A stretch of 64,000 nucleotides of DNA from an uncultured Clostridia bacterium (GTDB taxonomy: Bacteria; Bacillota; Clostridia; Lachnospirales; Anaerotignaceae). Location of the stretch: contig CAJUJJ010000016.1 in assembly GCA_910586765.1 (NCBI GenBank), forward strand, positions 1 to 64,000, in the 5' to 3' direction. The notes beneath the pieces were generated by a model. The model made no database searches. It saw only the letters and a list, made by a program, of their open reading frames with translations, and was not told where the DNA came from. Shown here in pieces: positions 63,271 through 64,000 of this stretch. The position numbers were made by a program, and so were the translations under genes. Position 1 is the first letter of the stretch. Each line of letters opens with the position of its first letter.

Positions 63271-64000
63271 TCATGTAGTTTGCCTTAGAGGAATACATAC
63301 TAAAAAAGTAGTTCCTTTTTGTTCCTTACTACTTACTTTAATACTACCATTGTGCATTAAAATAGTAGCATGAGTAATAGAAAGTCCTAAACCTGTTCCT
63401 CCTGTTTCACGATTTCTTGTTTTGTCTACTCTATAAAATCGCTCAAATATTTTATTAATTTCTTCTTCTGCAATGCCAATACCTGTATCTGAAACAGAAA
63501 GAAATACATTTTGATAGTCACTATCAATAGTAATCGTAATAAGTCCCTTTTCAGCAGTATATTTAATAGCATTTTCTACAAGATTAGAAATAGCTAATAC
63601 AAACTTTGTTTTATCTATATCAGCTAATATTTTTTCTTTCATTAAAATATAATTTAGTTCTATTTCTTTTGAATCTGCTAAAGGTTTCATTCTTTTAGTA
63701 ATATCTATAATAAGTTGATTTAATTCTGTTTCTATAAAAGTAATGGGAATTTCTTTTTGGTCTAATTTTACTAAAGTTAATAAATCATTTATAATTTCAG
63801 TCATACGGTCAATTTCAGAGGTAATATCTTCTAAAAATTCTATATACATTTCTTTTGGTACATCTTTTTGTAATAATATAGATTCACTTAATACCTTCAT
63901 AGAACTTAATGGTGTTTTTAATTCATGAGATACATTAGATACAAAATTTTGCCTTGAAGTATCAACCTGTTCTAACCTTTCTGCCATATTATTACAAGCT
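63271..64000 (-). CDS. Sensor histidine kinase, C-terminal part (cut by window end)
   Basis: The reading frame continues upstream past the first in-frame ATG (63987) to the window edge, so this is the C-terminal part of a larger kinase, apparently just after a HAMP-like segment. H-box: FVSNVSHELKTPLSSMK. N-box: SNLVENAIKYTAEKG. G1 DTGIGI and G2 GGTGLGLSI are intact. The DHp and ATPase order and sequence resemble PhoR/WalK-type kinases of Firmicutes. The GerMN protein follows 36 bases after its stop. The response regulator, if paired, lies beyond the window. Confidence 0.92.
   Translation of the reverse strand, partial: ACNNMAERLEQVDTSRQNFVSNVSHELKTPLSSMKVLSESILLQKDVPKEMYIEFLEDITSEIDRMTEIINDLLTLVKLDQKEIPITFIETELNQLIIDITKRMKPLADSKEIELNYILMKEKILADIDKTKFVLAISNLVENAIKYTAEKGLITITIDSDYQNVFLSVSDTGIGIAEEEINKIFERFYRVDKTRNRETGGTGLGLSITHATILMHNGSIKVSSKEQKGTTFLVCIPLRQTT

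Noticed and set aside
1..64000. CRISPR arrays, tRNA/rRNA genes, insertion sequences, prophage
   Set aside because: No spaced direct repeats, tRNA-like cloverleaf sequences, transposase or phage proteins were seen on either strand.

Overview
The window is strongly AT-rich, densely coded DNA from a low-GC Gram-positive anaerobe, most likely a spore-forming clostridium (Lachnospirales-like). I infer this from the gene set: reverse rubrerythrin, a feoAAB locus with a Cys-rich FeoB-associated peptide, a fabK-type FASII operon, pyruvate carboxylase, LuxS, a BofC-like protein and a GerMN protein. A/T-rich codons, consensus sigma-A promoters and AGGAGG ribosome sites occur throughout. No rRNA, tRNA, CRISPR array, insertion sequence or phage gene was found.

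Layout. 1-4.7 kb: a very large superfamily 1 helicase/nuclease-like gene whose ATPase motifs are degenerate. 4.8-8.1 kb: pyrD-pyrE, cbiK and a folate-type ECF S component. 8.1-11.4 kb: a decayed ABC permease remnant, then a feoA-feoA-feoB operon behind a palindrome-rich promoter. 11.4-13.6 kb: a secreted CAP-domain protein and an HD phosphohydrolase fired from overlapping divergent promoters, ending at two tandem long hairpins. 13.6-16.5 kb: purM-purN-purD (minus strand). 16.7-22.5 kb: M16C peptidase, reverse rubrerythrin with a PerR-like box, luxS, a second HD protein and tatD. 22.5-30.7 kb: pyc, radA, an unknown gene with a structured leader, and clpC. 30.8-34.5 kb: pseudouridine synthase, GH13 glucosidase, a candidate C-rich small RNA and a BofC-like protein.

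34.6-43.8 kb is one eleven-gene fatty-acid synthesis operon (fabH-acpP-fabK-fabD-fabG-fabF-accB-fabZ-accC-accD-accA, minus strand). It has a single promoter covered by two palindromes; a FabK-like oxidoreductase is transcribed divergently. 45.3-47.6 kb encodes a DUF1538 membrane protein with two PII-like proteins. 47.8-49.8 kb holds cbiL and a MATE exporter.

49.9-57.1 kb is the most unusual region. It is a three-gene operon: a 1,623-residue protein combining an HD domain, a helical-repeat region, a NadD-like nucleotidyltransferase, a GNAT-like region and a phosphoribosyltransferase-like domain, followed by a lactate/malate-dehydrogenase-like protein and a Cys-containing flavodoxin-fold reductase. 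57.2-64 kb: carbonic anhydrase, a small unknown, an exonuclease, then histidine kinase (cut by the window end), GerMN protein, comEC and holA on the minus strand.

The best candidates for undescribed biology are the 1,623-residue protein operon, the degenerate helicase-nuclease, the small RNA near 33.8 kb, and the switch-like leader near 28.0 kb. All functional statements come from reading the sequence; no database search was run.
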